Assembly: GCA_036346225.1 (NCBI GenBank)
Contig: JARFIW010000995.1
Span: 3,187,716-3,251,715 of the forward strand
Length of the DNA: 64,000 nt
Direction of reading: 5' to 3'
Origin: Platerodrilus igneus
Taxonomy: Eukaryota > Arthropoda > Insecta > Coleoptera > Lycidae
Below the pieces are notes generated by a model. The model was not told where the DNA came from and searched no databases. It saw only the letters and a program-made list of their open reading frames with translations. This document shows positions 33,006-46,480 of the stretch, in pieces (positions within the stretch are counted from its first letter, which is position 1; each line of letters starts with the position of its first letter). Made by a program: the position numbers and the translations under genes.

Positions 33006-34974
33006 TACTCATATTTAGACCAGGGTAGAAAATTAATGAATTACATCAAATAATTTTAATCACCGTGTATAAGGAATTTTATTAGATAATACGCTTTATT
33101 AAAAAACCGTGGAGCATAAAAATTCATTCGTTTCATTAAAATAAGAGATTTAAATTATTTACAAGACGCTTTCTATAAAAAGAAGCAGTATTAAAATGCT
33201 CAACGTGTAATTTAATTATTCCGAGTAAAGAAACAAATGGAAATTACATGCAAAATTTATATTAATTAATTCAAGTTTAAGTAACGAGTATTAAACAAAA
33301 TGTACAAATAATAATTGAATATTTAATTAGGATTCACTAAAAATTAAAGGGTATTATTTTAATTAAAGTTAATTGAACCATTAGTAACATATAATATGTA
33401 TAAAAGCTTGTAAAAACCCAATAATATTCAAATCGTAGAAGTGTTATTTAGAAGTAGGACGATTGAACACCTGCGTATTTTAAAAGTCTCGTTCTGCGTA
33501 AATTTTGCAGATAACAAATGGTTACAGAGAATTTGGAGAAACCGTCGCTTAATATTCACGAGAAATGCTAATAAGGTGGGTTATTTCACAGTCCACGTGG
33601 ATTGTACAAAACCGATAATAAAGAATATCGATTTGTACCACTCAGAACAAGGTAGATAGAGACAGATAATATGCGCAAGACAGAGACACATATAGTAAAA
33701 GGCGTGATTTGAGCAACGTCACTGGGTTGCGATTGGTTGAAAATAAGAGGCAAACATGAGAGGTAAAAATAACATTTCTGTATAAAAATTAATTAGTTAT
33801 TCTCAGACGTTGCGAGCCGTGTCGAAATTTTATAGATTTTAAACTTGGGCGTGTGCAAATTTTGTGGAAGCTGTGCCGAGCGATCGAAAAGGGAACATAG
33901 AATGACGAAATTCTGGGGATTGTCCGTTTGCGGGACAATACCGACGCACAGGCTAGCTATTATATATACCCGTGTTAATATGAGTTTCTCTCTCTTAATT
34001 TTTCGATTTTGATTCAATAATTTAAACAGTTTGCTCGTATATTTTGGTAATTATTTAATACTTTAAAACAGTTTGTTCTTTACGTGCTACAATGAAAGTA
34101 ATTTAGTGCACTTAGAAAAGAAGATGCAAGGTAATAAAGTCTAGTTATAATTGCGAGTACTGTACCAATTATTCAAATTTGCAACGACAAATGAATACAC
34201 AAAAGTAGGCAGTTTTGGCGTATGGCGTGAAAGAAGTATGAATTTCTTTGCTATTTTCGGGAGTGTTAATAATTAAATGATTCGTAAACGTGACTGTATC
34301 CACAAAACAAGATACAGATATACACAGATGAGTTCCGGAAAAGCACTGAAACAACTTTAGATGAATGGTGGTGTAGAAAATTTTAAAGGCGACCAGTAAT
34401 CCGAGGACCTAAACATAACCCAGTTGGAATGGTGTGATTAACAGAGGACGATGTACATTGAGCCACGAGTGCATTAACCTTCAGGTAACTTATGCTTTGT
34501 TGTTCAATTTTTGATGTTTTGGTGTGTGTTGAATAACTTTATAATTTATTTACTTAAAATGGACAATAATGAATTTGTACTAACAACAAATTTTTAATTT
34601 TAAGGTGAAATTTTCTCGTTTAAGTAGAAAGGAGTATTTAGTATTTATGTTCTTGATGAAAATTTGGGTATGTCTTTGAGCTCAATTAGACGAACCTGGT
34701 TAATTAACGTAAAGGGTGGGAGATGCTCCTTTGTACTCAGACTCAGGTCTGCTAATATTGTTAAATTAATTAGTAGGCATCCTACAAGGACTTTAATTCA
34801 GGATGCACATTAAAATGATAACAAATTTAATCTTGAAATTTTCTGATACTGAAATTTATGCTGAATTTTAATTTTGAAATTTTAAATTGTGAATATTGAT
34901 GTAAATAGAGTTAACGTTGGTGTTTGTGGTAGGAATGTGTTTGTTTTTATATGAATGAGGATGTAAGTTTCTAC
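33006..34974 (+). mobile_element. 3' LTR of copy A, truncated
   Basis: Same sequence as 48133-50107 up to GATGTAAGTT, then abruptly replaced by Penelope-like sequence. About 180 bases of the LTR end are missing. Confidence 0.88.
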
Positions 34975-35513
34975 GAAGGAAAAGCTATCTTTGGTGTTGT
35001 AACCTTCAAGAGGAAAAGATTGTTTCAGAATATCAGCACAGAAGTGAGCTATATTGTAAGTAGGAGTATTTATTGATGAAATAATTGGTCTTAAAGAAAG
35101 AGTAGGTTTGTGTATCTTTGGTAGACCATAATATTTTCCTGGATTGCAACTGTTATTAATTAGTGTTTTCTTTTGTTCTGTTGATATCATATTTTGATTA
35201 AAGAGTACTTTTATGTGTTCGTTAACTTTCTTTTGAATTGTAGTGGTTGGATCCTTTTTTAGGATTTTATAAGTGTTAGTGTCTGAAAGTAGTTCTAAAG
35301 ATTTTTGTTTATAATCTTGAGTTTCCATTATGACTGTAACTTCTCCTTTATCTGCTTTTAATATTAATAATTCTTTGTGCTTTTTAAAAAACTCTTTTGT
35401 TTTGTAGAAAACTTTGTGTGTTGAACTGTTGTTGTTGTTGTTAGGATTTTTTAGAAAATTGGTGATTATGTTTGTGATTCTGGCACGTGTGTTGTTTTTT
35501 TCTTCTCGTGTAG

Positions 35514-35515
<2 letters not shown>
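34975..35515 (-). pseudogene. Penelope-like retroelement fragment (reverse transcriptase)
   Basis: On the minus strand the fragment reads ILKADKGEVTVIM, then a helical spacer and KYYGLPKIHKPTLSLRPIIS followed by SINTPTYNIAHF. L-P-K-I-H-K and R-P-I-x-S-x-x-x-P-T-Y are diagnostic of Penelope-like reverse transcriptases, which prime at free DNA ends. The coding frame is open through both motifs (to 35328 and beyond in frame) but stops at the LTR of copy A on one side and at a (TA)n tract on the other. The GIY-YIG endonuclease and the RT catalytic box are absent. Confidence 0.88.

Positions 35516-35542
<27 letters not shown>
35516..35542. repeat. (TA)n tract between Penelope fragment and copy B
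   Basis: TA run directly abutting the LTR end TGCTGTGAATCC of copy B. Confidence 0.95.
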
Positions 35543-35544
<2 letters not shown>

Positions 35545-38339
35545 CTGTGAATCCTCTTGAATTACCTGGTCTGTTGATTTTCTTCTGTTAATCGCCTCGG
35601 CTGCTCCTCTAGATAACTTTCATCTTCATACATAAAAAAAAACAAACACATTCCTACCATAAACATCAACGTTAACTCTATTTACATCAATATTCACAAT
35701 ACATTAAAATTTCAAAATTAAAATTCAGCATAAATTTTAATATCAGAGAATTTCAAAATTAAATTTATTATCATTTTAAAGTGCATCCAGAATTAAAGTC
35801 CTTGTAGGATGCCTACTAATTACTATAACAATATATGCAGAGTACAAAGGGAGCATCTACCACCCCTTTACGTTAATTAACCAGGTTCGTCTAATTGAGC
35901 TCAAAGACATACCCTAAATTTTCATCATAATCCAGAACATCAATACTAAATACCCCTTTCTACTTAAACAAGCAAAGTTCACCTTAAAATTAAAATTTTA
36001 TTGCTAGTACACTTTCACTACTGTCCATTTTGAGTAAATCAATTATAAAGTTATTCAACACACACAAAAATATCAAAGTTCAAACAAAATAGTATAATTT
36101 ACCTGAAGGTTACTTGCACTCGTAGCTTCAATGTACATCGTCCCTTTTGTTAATCACACCATTCCAACTGGGTTATATTTACGGCTTCTGATTCTCAACG
36201 CTTTAAAATTTTCTCCATCACCATTTATTTAAAGTTGTTTCAGGGCTTTTCCGGAACTAATCTGTGTATATCTGAACCTTGTTTTGTGGATCCAGACAAG
36301 TTTATGCACCATTTAAGTATTAATACCCTCGAAAAATAACAAAGAACTTCATACTTCTTTCACCAATATACGCCAAAACTGCCTACTTTTGTGTATTTAT
36401 TTGTCGTAGTAAATTTTACCAATTGGTACAGTGATACTAAACTTTCTTTACCTTGTATCTTCTTTTCTAAGTGCACTAACGTACATTCATTGTAGCACGT
36501 ATAGAACAAGCTGTTTTAAATCACATAATATTCGAGCAAACTGTTTAAATTATTTAATATTAAAACCGGAAAACTAAAAAACACTGTATAACGCGTTCAA
36601 TCAAGTCGAAGATCTAAGAGCTTGTTCATATTCCCCTGGGTATATATAGAGGTTAGCCTGTCTGTCGGTCGAGTCTCCAAAACGGCCAGTTTCTAGAATT
36701 TCGCATGCTCTGTTCCCAGTCCGTAGCCCGCGCGTCGGTTTTTACGAATTTTGCTCTCGCCCCAGTTAAATCTCAGAAAATTTCCACACGGCACGCAACG
36801 TCTGAGAATACCTAATTAAATTTTATACAGAAATCGTTGTTTCTACCTCTGATATTTGCATCCTACTTTCAACCAATCGACGTTGCTTAAATCACGCCTT
36901 TTACTATATGTGTCTCGGTCTTGTGCATATTATCTGTCTCTATCTAACCTGTTCTTATTAGTACAAATTGATATTCCTTATTATCGATTATTTCAGTCCA
37001 TGTGGACTATCTGGGTTAAATAACCCCGTATCGCACCTTCTCGTGAATATTAAGCCACGGTTTCTCCAAGATTCTTTGAAACCATTTGTTATCTACAAAA
37101 TTTTCGCCGTACATGACATTTAAACTACGCAGGTGTTCAAACATAATATTAATTCTCAGAGCTTTATTTTCTAGTATTATAATCTTGGATTTTCACAGAC
37201 TTTTATGCTTATTATTAATAATGGTTTAATTAACTCCAACTAAAATTGACTTCTATCCTTTCATTTTAGCGAATACAAATTAAATGTTAATTATTATGTG
37301 TACACTTTGTTTAATACCGGTTACTTAAAATAGGGTTAATTAATATAAATCTTGCCCGTAATTTCCATTTGTTTCTTTCTTAGGAATAATTAAATTACAC
37401 GCAGAGCTTTTTAATACTGTTTCTTTTGATATAAAGCGTCTTGTACATGATTTAAATCTCTGATTTTTACTGAAACGACCGAATTTATTTATGCTTCATG
37501 GTTTTAATAAAGCGTACTTTTTCCCAAAGCTTCTACACGGTGATTAAAATTATTTGATGTGATTATTTAATTTTCTACCCTGGTCTAAATATGAGTATTT
37601 TCCCCCTATTTGAATACAAATAATCCAACTTATTTGAATGCAAATATAAAGCATTTAGACAAAAAAATTACAAAAAAAATTGCCTATCTCTCTCTACCCT
37701 TATCTATCTAACTTACCTACCTTATCTCCAATCCAAAAAAAAATATTTACACCTATCCTATATCCCTATCCTATTCCTAACTCTCACTTAATTTTATAAA
37801 CTGAAATTATCCCTAACTTCATCCTACTTATCCATCTAATCCTATACATCCTATATACCTATCCTATTCCTAACTTTTAACTCATCTACACTATACTTTA
37901 CTTCATCCTACCTAATCCTATATACCTATCCTATTCCTAACTTTATTCCTAACTCTCCACTAATCTTATATGAAATATCTATACTTAACCTATCTTATTT
38001 TCTTCCTACATTTACTCTTTATTCTCATCCTAAACTTATTTCTAATTATCTCCCATATTTATCCTATACCTAGCTTTATTTTCTATAAACACCTACTTCT
38101 TAGCTCTTTTATATACACCTATTGCTAACCTATCCTATTTAAATCTAACTCTCTTCTTGACCCTCCAAGTCTTTCTTCTCACCATCCTAATACTCTTCAT
38201 CCCTATTTCTCCCCTTACTATATCTATAGCTTATCATCCCTGTTATCTCAATCATAAAATAGGAAGATTATCATCCCTATTATCCTGACTCTTAAATATT
38301 ACTTCTTCTTCAGTCACCTACACTTGTCTGTTTCTCATT

Positions 38340-40580
38340 TATTACTATTTCGTGACTGCCGACAAACCAAACGATACTACTTTAAAATTAATTGATTTTT
38401 CCTCTATGGAAAATCCTATGTACCTTCTAGAACTTCTGTATAATGGAATCGCCAAAATGAATTCCTTAAATCTACTTTATTAAAACAAACTTGCCACTTA
38501 ACCTCATCACAAATAATTCTGCCCTTCGGACCTGCTCCGAATCATGCTGCTGTTGCTTCTACCCGACACTAATTCTGCTTAAAATGTTTTGAACTAAAGC
38601 TTGAACTACTACCTATCCTCTGGACATCTTATTGTAGTTGATCTGTTATACGACTTCATCATCCTCACCTCTACTACATTAATACTAAACCTGTGTCATC
38701 CTCTCGTGACTTCATAACTGCCCTTCCATGATTGTACCTATCCTTAATACCTTAATTACCTTCACTTTCCATATCTATCAAAACCCTAACTTCATCAAAT
38801 ACAGTCAACACCTAAAATGCTCTGAAACTTCAGTCCAGGTACAATTACAAACTCCTGTTCACAGCTTAAACCTCCTGATATCTATCCTAAGCACCACAAC
38901 ACTATTTACTACAGCAAACGTTTTTATTTGAGCTACTAAATGGCTACGCTTTATAGGCATAATTCTATCACAAACCTTATCCCTAATTTTGCTGACGAAT
39001 TCCTCCGATATTAAACATCGCCTCTGCCCCTGTATCAAGTAATACTTCTTACATTATTCTCAAAAATTTCTAAATTAATAATTGGTCAAACATAATTTTC
39101 CTCAGTTTCTGGCTCTAACTTCCTCCTCAATTTTGAAAAATTCACGTGGATGTTCATATACATTTACACTAAATCTAGTGGTCTGTCGCGTTCTAAAAAT
39201 CCTGTCCAGGTCTGTTTTCCCTACTTGGTCCTGGTCTAGCCGTCACCTCAGCGTATGTCATCTACGGCGTTTCCACTCGTTCCGTGTCTGTATTAGCAGT
39301 CCCGGCTCATGTCTGGTGAACTATTCATTCTGGTATGTTCCGGTCTCGGTGCAGGTCCCCTTCCTAAACTATTACTCCTAACATATGGTCGTCTCTGTTC
39401 CCAATTCTGTCGTGGGTATCCGTAATTATTCCCTATCTAGCATAGTTGTCCCGTCTATTGTCAAACCTAACTGTGTTGATCTGTCTTTCCCTATTATCCC
39501 GAGGTCGTCCACTACTTACGTCGTCGTATCTCTGCAGGTATTCTAGAAACATTTCTCTGTCCAACTATGTTCTGTAGTGCTACGTGTTGTCTTATGTCTA
39601 CCTCGAAGTGTCGTGATAAATACTTAATAATTTGTCGGTCCGTCAGTGGTGGGTTCAGTTGTTTGCTATGCTATACTTGCGTATAGCATATTGCTCCTAC
39701 TTCCTGAAAATTCTCCCTTAAATTTCCTGTGATTAAGTCGTCTCGTACCTGGTCTTGTCTGTGGTCACTCCAGTAGTGCTTTAAAAATCTGTCCTCAAAG
39801 TCCGTGATAGGTGTCTATGTCCTGTCCTACTAAATTGTACCATGCTTCCGCGTTGTCCTTTAATAAAGCCTTTATCGTATTCAGTTTAGTCTGTTCGTCA
39901 AATAAATTTCCCACTAGATTTCTTACGCTATTAATAAAAATTTGTGGATTTACCCTGTTATCGCCATAAAACTTCATGTGTTGGTCCAATGATACTCCAC
40001 CTGTAGAAAATCTGGGACCATCCCCCGTTAAATTTGACATGTTGTATTTGATACTACTAACTTCGCGTTCTACCCTGCCTAACTGATCCCTACATGAGTC
40101 CGTTACTTCAGTCATTTTACATTAATTTCTTCTTCACAAAAATGCGTACTTCGGACCTTAAATGTCCCATTTCCTGTCGAAGACCTGTAATATCACGCTC
40201 ATTTTTTCAACCCTATTTTCAACTTCCCCATCTTTACGGTAAGACTATTTTTAAATTCTGAAACTTCTTTATTCGTCTTGTCTATTTTCTCACTTAGGGT
40301 TTCCTAACTCCTGTTAATGTCTCATTCATTCGGTCAAATTTTCGATTTGAGTCCTCCTCGCTCTATTCGATTCATCGCTTAGCTGTTCTAATTTTCTATT
40401 GGATTCCTCCTAGCTAATCGCATTTCTCTAACATTCTCATCATTAACTCATTTCCTTGATCCCTGATTCCGTCCTCGACTGATCTCTACTGCCTCCATGC
40501 TTCTTCCATTTTCGAATTTTTCCACACAATGCACTATCGTCACTTCCAATTTCACTCCTTGACTCCTTAACCACTCCTTT
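38340..40580 (-). pseudogene. Decayed gag-protease-RT remnant of copy B
   Basis: Reverse-complement matches to copy C follow the same order: RT remnant and deletion junction near 38330-38460, protease about 38730-39070, and gag about 39200-40580, of which 39795-40115 remains open (VSLDQHMKFYGDNRV, LLKDNAEAWYNLVGQ). Many substitutions and indels interrupt the rest. The RT ends at the same place as in A and C (after the VVSFGLSA-equivalent), so the deletion predates the split of the two subfamilies. Confidence 0.82.
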
Positions 40581-40703
40581 CTCTGCATACGTTCTAATCA
40601 CTCTCACACACTCTAAAATACTCTTAAATTTCTACACACAGAAACTCTCTCTCAGAACGCCAGTTTCCTGGAATAAAATCACAAAATTTTATTTGGAACT
40701 CGA

Positions 40704-40724
40704 GCCCTCACGTTGTGGTCGCCA
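40704..40724 (-). promoter_or_regulatory. Single PBS of copy B
   Basis: On the + strand GCCCTCACGTTGTGGTCGCCA, preceded by ACTCGA: a tRNA-Lys-like 3' end with part of the T-loop, five bases inside the LTR. Unlike copies A and C there is only one unit. Confidence 0.8.
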
Positions 40725-42782
40725 TATAATGCTGTGAATCCTCTTGAATTACCTGTTCTGTTGATTTTCTTCTGTTAAACGCCTCGGCTGCTCCTCTAGA
40801 TAACTTTCATCCTCATACATAAAAAACAAACACATTCCTACCACAAACATCAACGTTAACTCTATTTACATCAATATTCACAATACATTAAAATTTCAAA
40901 ATTAAAATTCAGCATAAATTTTAATATCAGAGAATTTCAAAATTAAATTTATTATCATTTTAAAGTGCATCCAGAATTAAAGTCCTTGTAGGATGCCTAC
41001 TAATTACTATAACAATATATGCAGAGTACAAAGGAGCATCTACCACCCCTTTACGTTAATTAACCAGGTTCGTCTAATTGAGCTCAAAGACATACCCAAA
41101 TTTTCATCATAATCCAGAACATCAATACTAAATACCCTTTCTACTTAAACAAGCAAATTTCACCTTAAAATTAAAATTTTATTGTTAGTACACTTTCACT
41201 ACTGTCCATTTTGAGTAAATCAATTATAAAGTTATTCAACACACAAAAATATCAAAGTTCAAACAAAATAGTATAATTTACCTGAAGGTTACTTGCACTC
41301 GTAGCTTCAATGTACATCGTCCCTTTTGTTAATCACACCATTCCAACTGGGTTATATTTACGGCTTCTGATTCTCAACGCTTTAAAAATTTTCTCCATCA
41401 CCATTTATTTAAAGTTGTTTCAGGGCTTTTCCGGAACTAATCGGTGTACATCTGAACCTTGTTTTGTGGATCCAGACAAGTTTATGCACCATTTAAGTAT
41501 TAATACCCTCGAAAAATAACAAAGAACTTCATACTTCTTTCACCAATATACGCCAAAACTGCCTACTTTTGTGTATTTATTTGTCGTAGTAAATTTTACC
41601 AATTGGTACAGTGATACTAAACTTTCTTTACCTTGTATCTTCTTTTCTAAGTGCACTAACGTACATTCATTGTAGCACGTATAGAACAAGCTGTTTTAAA
41701 TCACATAATATTCGAGCAAACTGTTTAAATTATTTAATATTAAAACCGGAAAACTAAAAAGCACTGTATAACGCGTTCAATCAAGTCGAAGATCTAAGAG
41801 CTTGTTCATATTCCCCTGGGTATATATAGAGGTTAGCCTGTCTGTCGGTCGAGTCTCCAAAACGGCCAGTTTCTAGAATTTCGCATGCTCTGTTCCCAGT
41901 CCGTAGCCCGCGCGTCGGTTTTACGAATTTTGCTCGCCCCAGTTAAATCTCAGAAAATTTCACACGGCACGCAACGTCTGAGAATACCTAATTAAATTTT
42001 ATACAGAAATCGTTGTTTCTACCTCTGATATTTGCATCCTACTTTCAACCAATCGTGACCCTCGTGACGTTGCTTAAATCACGCCTTTTACTATATGTGT
42101 CTCGGGCTTGCATATTATCTGTCTCTATCTAACCTGTTCTTATTAGTGCAAATTGATATTCCTTTATTATCGATTATTTCAGTCCATGTGGACTATCTGG
42201 GTTAAATAACCCCGTATCGCACCTTCTCGTGAATATTAAGCCACGGTTTCTCCAAGATTCTTTGAAACCATTTGTTATCTACAAAATTTTCGCCGTACAT
42301 GACATTTAAACTACGCAGGTGTTCAAACATAATATTAATTCTCAGAGCTTTATTTTCTAGTATTATAATCTTGGATTTTCACAGACTTTTATGCTTATTA
42401 TTAATAATGGTTTAATTAACTCCAACTAAAATTTACTTCTATCCTTTCATTTTTAGCGAATACAAATTAAATGTTAATTATAATGTGTACACTTTGTTTA
42501 ATACCGGTTACTTAAAATAGGGTTAATTAATATAAATTTGCACGTAATTTCCATTTGTTTCTTTCTTAGGAATAATTAAATTACACGCAGAGCTTTTAAT
42601 ACTGTTTCTTTTGTTTTAAAGCGGCTTGTACATGATTTAAATCTCTGATTTTTACTGAAACGACCGAATTTATTTATGCTTCATGGTTTTAATAAAGCGT
42701 ACTTTTTCCCAAAGCTTCTACACGGTGATTAAAATTATTTGATGTGATTATTTAATTTTCTACCCTGGTCTAAATATGAGTA

Positions 42783-42819
42783 ATATATATATGATATATA
42801 TATATATATATATATATAT
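42783..42819. repeat. (TA)n tract at the second head-to-head junction
   Basis: TA run with one ATG interruption between the 5' LTR of copy B and the 5' LTR of copy C; again the centre of a palindrome with 2-kb arms. Confidence 0.95.
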
Positions 42820-44885
42820 TACTCATATTTAGACCAGGGTAGAAAATTAATGAATTACATCAAATAATTTTAATCACCGTGTATAAGGAATTTTATTAGA
42901 TAATACGCTTTATTAAAAAACCGTGGAGCATAAAAATTCATTCGTTTCATTAAAATAAGAGATTTAAATTATTTACAAGACGCTTTCTATAAAAAAGAAG
43001 CAGTATTAAAATGCTCAATGTGTAATTTAATGATTCCGATTAAAGAAACAAATGGAAATTACGTGCAAAATTTATATTAATTAATTCAAGTTTAAGTAAC
43101 GAGTATTAAACAAAATGTACAAATAATAATTGAATATTTAATTAGGATTCACTAAAAATTAAAGGGTATTATTTTAATTGGAGTTAATTGAACCATTAGT
43201 AACATATAATATGTATAAAAGCTTGTAAAAACCCAATAATATTCAAATCGTAGAAGTGTTATTTAGAAGTAGGACGATTGAACACTTGCGTATTTTTAAA
43301 AGTCTCGTTCTGCGTAAATTTTGCAGATAACAAATGGTTACAGAGAATTTTGGAGAAACCGTCGCTTAATATTCACGAGAAATACTAATAAGGTGGGTTA
43401 TTTCACAGTCCACGTGGATTGTACAAAACCGATAATAAAGAATATCGATTTGTACCACTCAGAACAAGGTAGATAGAGACAGATAATATGCGCAAGACAG
43501 AGACACATATAGTAAAAGGCGTGATTTGAGCAACGTCACTGGGTTGCGATTGGTTGAAAATAAGAGGCAAACATGAGAGGTAAAAATAACATTTCTGTAT
43601 AAAAATTAATTAGTTATTCTCAGACGTTGCGAGCCGTGTCGAAATTTTATAGATTTTAAACTTGGGCGTGTGCAAATTTTGTGGAAGCTGTGCCGAGCTA
43701 TCGAAAAGGGAACATAGAATGACGAAATTCTGGGAATTGTCCGTTTGCGGGACAATACCGACGCACAGGCTAGCTATTATATATACCCGTATTAATATGA
43801 GTTTCTCTCTTAATTTTTCGATTTTGATTCAATAATTTAAACAGTTTGCTCGTATATTTTGGTAATTATTTAATACTTTAAAACAGTTTGTTCTTTACGT
43901 GCTACAATGAAAGTAATTTAGTGCACTTAGAAAAGAAGATGCAAGGTAATAAAGTCTAGTTATAATTGCGAGTACTGTACCAATTATTCAAATTTGCAAC
44001 GACAAATGAATACACAAAAGTAGGCAGTTTTGGCGTATGGCGTGAAAGAAGTATGAATTTCTTTGCTATTTTCGGGAGTGTTAATAATTAAATGATTTGT
44101 AAACGTGACTGGATCCACAAAACAAGATACAGATATACACAGATGAGTTCCGGAAAAGCACTGAAACAACTTTAGATGAATGGTGGTGTAGAAAATTTTA
44201 AAGGCGACCAGTAATCCGAGGACCTAAACATAACCCAGTTGGAATGGTGTGATTAACAGAGGACGATGTACATTGGAGCCACGAGTGCATTAACCTTCAG
44301 GTAACTTATGCTTTGTTGTTCAATTTTTGATGTTTTGGTGTGTGTTGAATAACTTAATAATTTATTTACTTAAAATGGACAATAATGAATTTGTACTAAC
44401 AACAAATTTTTAATTTTAAGGTGAAATTTTCTTGTTTAAGTAGAAAGGAGTGTTTAGTATTTATGGTCTTGATGAAAATTTGGGTATGTCTTTGAGCTCA
44501 ATTAGACGAACCTGGTTAATTAACGTAAAGGGGTGGGAGATGCTCCCTTTGTACTCAAACTCAGGGCTGTTAAAATTAGTAGGCATCCTACAAGGACTTT
44601 AATTTAGGATGCACATTAAAATGATAACAAATTTAATCTTGAAATTTTCTGATACTGAAATTTATGCTGAATTTTAATTTTGAAATTTTAATATATTGTG
44701 AATATTGATGTAAATAGAGTTAACGTTGGTGTTTGTGGTAGGAATGTGTTTGTTTTTTTTTATGAATGAGGATGTAAGTTATCTAGGGGAGCAGCCGAGG
44801 CGAAAAGAGTAAAGAGGCGATTAGCAGAAGAAAGTCAACGGACCAGGTAATTTAATAGGCTCTTTGTAGGTGTTCACAGCAGTCA

Positions 44886-44985
44886 TGACGCCCAATCTGT
44901 GGGGCTCGAATGTTTTTTTTATAGGTCCAGTTCCTGCAGATATGAGAGGATTCACAGCATTCTTGGCGACCCAAAAGTGAGGCTC
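44886..44985 (+). repeat. Duplicated LTR-end plus PBS unit, copy C
   Basis: Same two-unit arrangement as 29766-29865: PBS-like blocks at 44886-44909 (inside the LTR) and 44964-44985 (functional position), each preceded by TTCACAGCA. Confidence 0.85.
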
Positions 44986-45099
44986 GAGTTCCAAATAAAA
45001 TTTGATTTTATTCCATGAAACTGGCGATCTGAGAGAGAGAGTTTCTGTGTGTGTATAAATTTAGGAGTATTTTAGAAAGTGTGTGAGTGATTTGAACGT

Positions 45100-46479
45100 A
45101 TGCAGAGAAAGGAGTGGTTAAGGAGTCAAGGAGTGGAAATTGGAAGTGACGATAGTGCATTGTGTGAGAAAAATTCTAAAATGGAAGAAGCTGGAGGCAG
45201 TAGAGATCAGTCGAGGACGGAATCAGGGGATCAAGGAAACGAGATGATAATGAGAATGCTAGAGAGGATGAACGAAGAATCCAATAGAAAATTAGAACAG
45301 CTAAGCGAGGAAGCTAATAGAGCTAGGGAGGAGTCCAACCGAAAATTAGAGCAGATAAGCGGGAAAATTGAGCAATCGACTAAAGAATTTACAGAGTTTA
45401 AAAAGAGTCTTACCGTAAAGATGGGGGAAGTTGAAAATAGGGTTGATAAAAATGAATGGGATATTACAGGTCTTCGACAGGAAATGGGACATTTAAGGTC
45501 CGAAGTACGCATTTTTTGTGAAGAAGAAATAAAGGTAAAAATGACTGAAGTAACGAAGTCATGTAGGGATCAGTTAGGCAGGGTAGAACGCGAAGTTAGT
45601 AGTATTAAATACAACATGTCAAATTTAACGGGGGATGGTCCCAGATTTTCTACAGGTGGAGTATCATTGGACCAACACATGAAGTTTTATGGCGATAACA
45701 GGGTAAAGCCACAAATTTTTATTAATAGTGTAAGAAATCTAGTGGGAAATTTATTTGACAAACAGACTAAACTGAATACGATAAAGGCTTTATTAAAGGA
45801 CAATGCGGAAGCATGGTACAATTTAGTAGGACAGGACATAGACACGTATCAGGACTTTGAAAACAAATTTTTACAACACTACTGGAGTGATCACAAACAG
45901 GACCAGATTAGGGACGACTTGAATACAGGACAATTTAAGGGAGAGTTTGCAGGTTCTAGGGAACAATATGCCATTCGAAAGTACAGTGTGGCCAAACAAC
46001 TTCATCCACCATTGACGGACAGACAGATAATCAAGTACTTATCACGACATTTTGAACTGGAAATTAGACAACACGTGGCCTTACAAAACATCACAAAACG
46101 GGAGACATTTTTAGAGTATTTACTGCGATATGACGATGTATGTGTAGGACGGACAAGAGAGATACGGGAACGACACATTAACACGGTTAGGTTTGACAAC
46201 AGGACACAAAATTTTCCGAGACGTCCTGACTATAACAGAAATTTTCGACAGAATTGGGAACGACGAGAACAGGAATACAGAAGTAATAGTGCGACTAGGG
46301 GACCAACGCCAAGACCTAGTTACACGAGACAGAACAGTTTACCGAAAGTAAACAGGACTGTGACGAGCACGCCGAATAGAGACAGGGACACGGATACTAA
46401 TACAAGGAGGACGTACGCACAGGTTGTAGAAGCACAGCCAGGACCAAGCACTGAAAACAGGACGAGACAGGATTTTTAG
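45100..46479 (+). CDS. Intact Gag of the TA-associated Gypsy-type family
   Basis: The frame of 459 codons starts at ATG 45100; a second ATG at 45181 (MEEAGGSRDQSR) could also serve. Residues about 40-150 form a strong coiled coil (repeated EESNRKLEQL/EEANRAR blocks). Residues about 185-340 are the retrotransposon capsid-like domain: VSLDQHMKFYGDNRVKPQIF, ALLKDNAEAWYNLVG, DFENKFLQHYW and REQYAIRKYSVAKQL. The C-terminal 100 residues are arginine- and asparagine-rich without a CCHC zinc knuckle, so RNA binding would rely on basic residues. Gag would build the particle. The stop sits in TTTTTAG, and the protease frame overlaps in -1. Confidence 0.88.
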   Translation: MQRKEWLRSQGVEIGSDDSALCEKNSKMEEAGGSRDQSRTESGDQGNEMIMRMLERMNEESNRKLEQLSEEANRAREESNRKLEQISGKIEQSTKEFTEFKKSLTVKMGEVENRVDKNEWDITGLRQEMGHLRSEVRIFCEEEIKVKMTEVTKSCRDQLGRVEREVSSIKYNMSNLTGDGPRFSTGGVSLDQHMKFYGDNRVKPQIFINSVRNLVGNLFDKQTKLNTIKALLKDNAEAWYNLVGQDIDTYQDFENKFLQHYWSDHKQDQIRDDLNTGQFKGEFAGSREQYAIRKYSVAKQLHPPLTDRQIIKYLSRHFELEIRQHVALQNITKRETFLEYLLRYDDVCVGRTREIRERHINTVRFDNRTQNFPRRPDYNRNFRQNWERREQEYRSNSATRGPTPRPSYTRQNSLPKVNRTVTSTPNRDRDTDTNTRRTYAQVVEAQPGPSTENRTRQDF

Positions 46480-46480
46480 A
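46470..46480 (+). promoter_or_regulatory. Candidate -1 frameshift site between gag and protease
   Basis: The gag terminator lies in GATTTTTAG. Slipping one base back on TTT gives a frame that is open without a stop from here through the protease catalytic LLDTGAEA motif to 46892. The same bases occur in copy A (31345-31353). It is not a canonical heptamer and no strong downstream stem was identified. Confidence 0.45.

Larger units (their letters stand above)
27695..34974 (+). mobile_element. Copy A: non-autonomous Gypsy-type element, subfamily 2
   Basis: 5' LTR 27695-29839, tRNA-Lys-like PBS 29844-29865, gag, protease and truncated RT to 32464, a purine-rich tract, PPT, and a 3' LTR from 33006 that is cut at 34974 where a Penelope-like fragment begins. 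The left end abuts (TA)n. LTR ends are TACTCAT...CACAGCA, not the usual TG start. RNase H and integrase are missing, so movement would need proteins from another element. Confidence 0.9.
35543..42782 (-). mobile_element. Copy B: non-autonomous Gypsy-type element, subfamily 1
   Basis: Minus-strand element with 3' LTR 35543-37597, PPT (TTTTCCCCCTATT on +) at 37598-37612, decayed RT/protease/gag remnants, PBS at 40704-40724 and 5' LTR 40730-42782. LTRs are about 2.05 kb, roughly 100 bases shorter than in copies A and C because the internal PBS block is absent. Sequence differs clearly from A and C through the whole element. (TA)n lies on both sides. Confidence 0.9.
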
